A stretch of DNA of 64,000 nucleotides from Glandiceps talaboti (Eukaryota > Hemichordata > Enteropneusta > Spengelidae): NCBI RefSeq assembly GCF_964340395.1, contig NC_135550.1, positions 11,258,408-11,322,407 on the forward strand, read 5' to 3'. This document shows, piece after piece, positions 61,601 through 64,000 of this stretch. The position numbers were made by a program, and so were the translations under genes. The notes under the pieces are model-generated. The model was not told the origin of the DNA. It saw only the letters and a program-made list of their open reading frames with translations, and made no database searches. How positions within the stretch are numbered: the first letter of the stretch is position 1; each line of letters opens with the position of its first letter.

Positions 61601-62345
61601 ACTGCAGTATTAAATGAAATCATGTATGAAGCCCTTGCATCCACCAAACGTGGTGGTCCATCCTACAGGACATAAATTTGGATACTTTACCATTTATCTA
61701 TGGTTTGTATCTAATTCCAATTAATAGGTATTAAAAGTCTGCATCTGTAAAAGACAAAAGAACTTTGAAAGAATCGAGTGTTCAACCATAAATCTGGATC
61801 AGACTTTTTTCTCTAATATCTAATTCTGGCAGTATATATGCCTACATAATTTGCACACAAATCAGCAGGACTTGTGCATGCGGAAAAAAATTCACAAAAG
61901 ATAATGTTAAGTGACACACACCATTTGTTATGGTATACTACACCCTTATTCTTGTCAAGGCTGCTTGTTCTTCAACTGCAAAGATCCACTCAATCTGAAA
62001 GAAAACAGAAAGAAACTCTGAAAGCGAATTTCAAAGTGTTCTGCAAAACTGATAAATTGACAATACAAATTATAAGTCATCAAGGATGCCAGTCATCAGG
62101 AGAGATGTTTGGCATCCTTGTCACAGGGGAATAAATGCTTAATACAAGAAAAAAAAATTAAGTTCATCTCCAAGAGTCTTTGTTTTGAAAAAAAAATCAG
62201 AAATGTCATCCAGGATTCCTGTGAGTTCAAGTTTTTAACAGTTGAGTTCAAAATCAATGACACTGTCACATTTGAAATAAAAGTACTCTGACTTGAATGA
62301 AAACACAGACCATTGTCTACTGTACACTCATACTCCACCAAGTCG
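58670..62345. other. Region without a supported gene; possibly 3' UTR of the CREBZF-like gene
   Basis: Apart from a C tract at 58675-58692 and short (AC) runs near 58925, this stretch is repeat-poor and AT-rich. Open frames here are short with no family signature. Minus-strand AATAAA signals at 59909 and 58987 would make much of it 3' UTR, which is inference only. Confidence 0.35.
59909..59914 (-). terminator. Possible polyadenylation signal of the CREBZF-like gene
   Basis: AATAAA on the minus strand about 2.4 kb past the CREBZF stop. Another lies at 58987-58992. Either would give a long 3' UTR, which would account for the repeat-poor stretch 59000-62345. Confidence 0.25.
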
Positions 62346-63604
62346 TTACTTTTGTCTTCCATTCATGTCATCTTTCTTTGCTTCATTTGCGATGTTGTTG
62401 CACCTCGAACAGAATTCAATCGACACGGATCCATTTGAAACGTGCAAACAAACCCCTGCTGCTTCGGATTTCGAGGGCAAGTCTATGTTATTACTGGGAA
62501 CAGTTTCTGAATTCTTGCACTGACTGTCACAAATGTCTTTTGATGAGGTAGATGCTTTGTTGTCACCGTGTTTTGCAGCTTTCATGGCTCTAGTAACACA
62601 ACCTTCGGATGTGTCAGAGTCGTCAAGTTTTCGTTTCCTTTGCATATTTTCTTTCTGAGGTGAAATGTCAAAGTTTTCTGCTGCCAGGGTGCTGTGAAAG
62701 GTCACCCCTGGTGTATTCCCGATATTTGCGAGGAGGGACGACAATTCACTTTGGTTGGCAAGCACTCCTTTCAAATATTTCAGTTCTGTCTCAAGAGCGC
62801 CAACTTTAGCTGACAACGTGTCTGCCTCACATTTCAGGTGGACATTTTCAGACGTCAGTTTTTTGACTGAGTCCTCTAGTTCCTCAACATATTTCTTTTT
62901 CTTTAACCTGTTCAATCTGGCATTCAAGGCGTTTTTATTCAACATTTCTCCACCGGACTGTGCTGTGTTTACAATACTATCCTCGGAAAACGGGCTGACG
63001 GCTCTCGCTGCAGGGATCGAGGACACCGTAGACATGGTGGGAGACGTTGTTGTTGGCGGCGGAGATTGTTGCTTATCAGATATCAGTTCCAAAACAGGGC
63101 TTGTATTGTCCGATTTGCCCAAGAGGTATTCCATCAGCACTTTCTCGTCTTCGTTAGAATTCATCTTTATTTTGATGACAGTAGCTTTACTCACATTGGA
63201 AGTTGTATTTTTTGAATTCGTACCGGCTGCAGTCATCACATCCGCCAAATCTGGAAACAGCTCGATCCCATTGTCGCCTCCATTTCCAAAAGTCAGGGCT
63301 TCGTCCGCAATGAATGTGTCTGTACGTTCACTGTGGTTGAAAGACATTATAGGTGAAACTATGACGCTCATCCCGCCAACAAATATGTCAAATGATATAG
63401 CATAAACTTTTGTTACGGAAATTACCTGAAATTTTCGTAAATTTCCAAATATGTTGGGAGCGGAAGTGTGTCTTGCTCCTCTCTGCAAAATGGCGGCAAC
63501 AACGTACACGAGCCGTTGCTCAAGCGCGACTGGTCGGATTCGGTCACGTGATTAGCTAATGTATAAACATGAATATTCATAACACCACATGCACCGAGAT
63601 ACAT
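62346..63604 (-). CDS. CREBZF: CREBZF/Zhangfei-like bZIP transcription factor
   Basis: Nuclear bZIP protein. In vertebrates CREBZF is an atypical co-regulator that modulates ATF4, other bZIP factors and nuclear receptors. Recognition rests on three blocks. First, a basic region with ARLNRLKKKKY, which matches the unusual Zhangfei basic region. Second, a leucine zipper of about 40 residues followed by YLKGVLANQ and the LxxLL motif LSSLL. Third, a C-terminal AGVCLHV...SIEFCSRC block that matches the vertebrate C-terminus. The main exon is 62346-63330. Two 5' models fit. Spliced: exon 63426-63604 joins 62346-63330 across a 95-bp intron with clean GTAATT and CCACAG ends, giving 387 aa ending exon 1 in YLEIYENF. 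Unspliced: translation starts at ATG 63347 (MSFNHSER), inside that intron, giving 333 aa; this ATG has A at -3. Counting from MSFN, the basic region is about 138-154 and the zipper about 155-197. Confidence 0.85.
63331..63425 (-). other. Probable 95-bp 5' intron of the CREBZF-like gene
   Basis: On the minus strand the segment begins CAG|GTAATTTCC and ends in a pyrimidine-containing TCTTTCAACCACAG. Removing it fuses the open frame of the upstream segment (ending YENF) to SERTDT in phase 2. Both flanking exons are open in the joined frame. If it is retained, the in-frame ATG at 63347 lies inside it, so retention or removal would give different N-termini. Confidence 0.6.
63536..63547. promoter_or_regulatory. 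E-box/CLEAR-like motif GGTCACGTGATT
   Basis: A palindromic CACGTG core with a TCACGTGA context, at the 5' end of the CREBZF-like gene. AAAATGGCGGC, a YY1-like sequence typical of start regions, lies about 50 bp away (63487-63497). If the transcription start falls between them, the upstream ATGs at 63604 and 63580 would not be used. Confidence 0.4.
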
Positions 63605-63615
63605 GAAAGTGGCGA

Positions 63616-63618
<3 letters not shown>

Positions 63619-63712
<94 letters not shown>
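63619..63712. repeat. (CT)n microsatellite
   Basis: About 47 uninterrupted CT units just upstream of the CREBZF-like first exon. Beyond it, 63713-64000 shows no recognised feature. Confidence 0.97.
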
Positions 63713-63714
<2 letters not shown>

Positions 63715-64000
63715 CCCTTTATTCCAATTGAGGTACACATTGAATGGTCAGTAGGCAGAGCCGCGCAAGGTATTAAAATGGCTCACAAGAAGAACGTGAA
63801 ATAACAGAAGGAAGTCGACTTTTTCAGATAATTTGGATATCTCATGATGAAATTTTTGTATGAAACAAATCATAAAGTTTTTTTATGAACAGTTTTAATA
63901 GTAGCCGGGTACGGACTGGATGGAAAAGTGAAGGCTTTCGCTGAGATTGAAAACTGCGGTACACCATACTCTTCACTACATATAACAAGACATACGAAAT

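Noticed and set aside
62755-63405. 216-aa plus-strand open frame
   Set aside because: Antisense of the CREBZF-like coding exon; no family resemblance of its own.

Overview
This is animal nuclear DNA. It is AT-rich, full of di-, tri- and tetranucleotide microsatellites, and its genes are split into many small exons (44-366 bp) bounded by GT/AG sites. The intron sizes, the TIR elements and fold-back MITEs, the tRNA-derived SINE and the decayed LINE suggest a marine invertebrate (lophotrochozoan or invertebrate deuterostome). The sequence alone does not settle the phylum.

Most of the window is a cluster of three phospholipase-B1-like GDSL/SGNH lipase genes, all on the minus strand. I rebuilt them exon by exon from splice sites, reading phase and homology between modules. 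Right to left: (1) 48817-57285, 14 exons, 502 aa, with a signal peptide, one catalytic domain, a C-terminal membrane anchor and a cytoplasmic dileucine-type tail. (2) 25897-36034, 14 exons, 492 aa, with the same architecture and a different tail. (3) 52-23254, at least 38 exons and 1130 aa, with a signal peptide followed by three complete tandem catalytic modules; it leaves the window on the left without a stop or an anchor. This third gene has the multi-repeat layout of vertebrate brush-border PLB1. Its modules 2 and 3 are nearly identical in their exons and share intron sequence, so they come from a recent internal duplication of about 6 kb.

The intergenic space between genes 2 and 1 (36.1-48.8 kb) holds a tandem segmental duplication with a 5.2 kb period. 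Its left copy carries a 661-bp hAT-like element with an 8-bp target duplication, and the right copy preserves the empty site. Both copies carry the decayed 3' end of a LINE ORF2. Other mobile DNA includes several fold-back elements, a TIR element family present three times, and an intronic SINE.

At the right end, 62346-63604 on the minus strand encodes a CREBZF (Zhangfei) type bZIP protein, probably with one short 5' intron. Between it and the lipases (57.4-62.3 kb) I see no coding gene, only repeats and a possible long 3' UTR.

The most unusual observation is a 34-bp minisatellite at about 7141-7822. It is built from the end of an exon together with its 5' splice donor, so the intron that follows carries many copies of its own splice donor.
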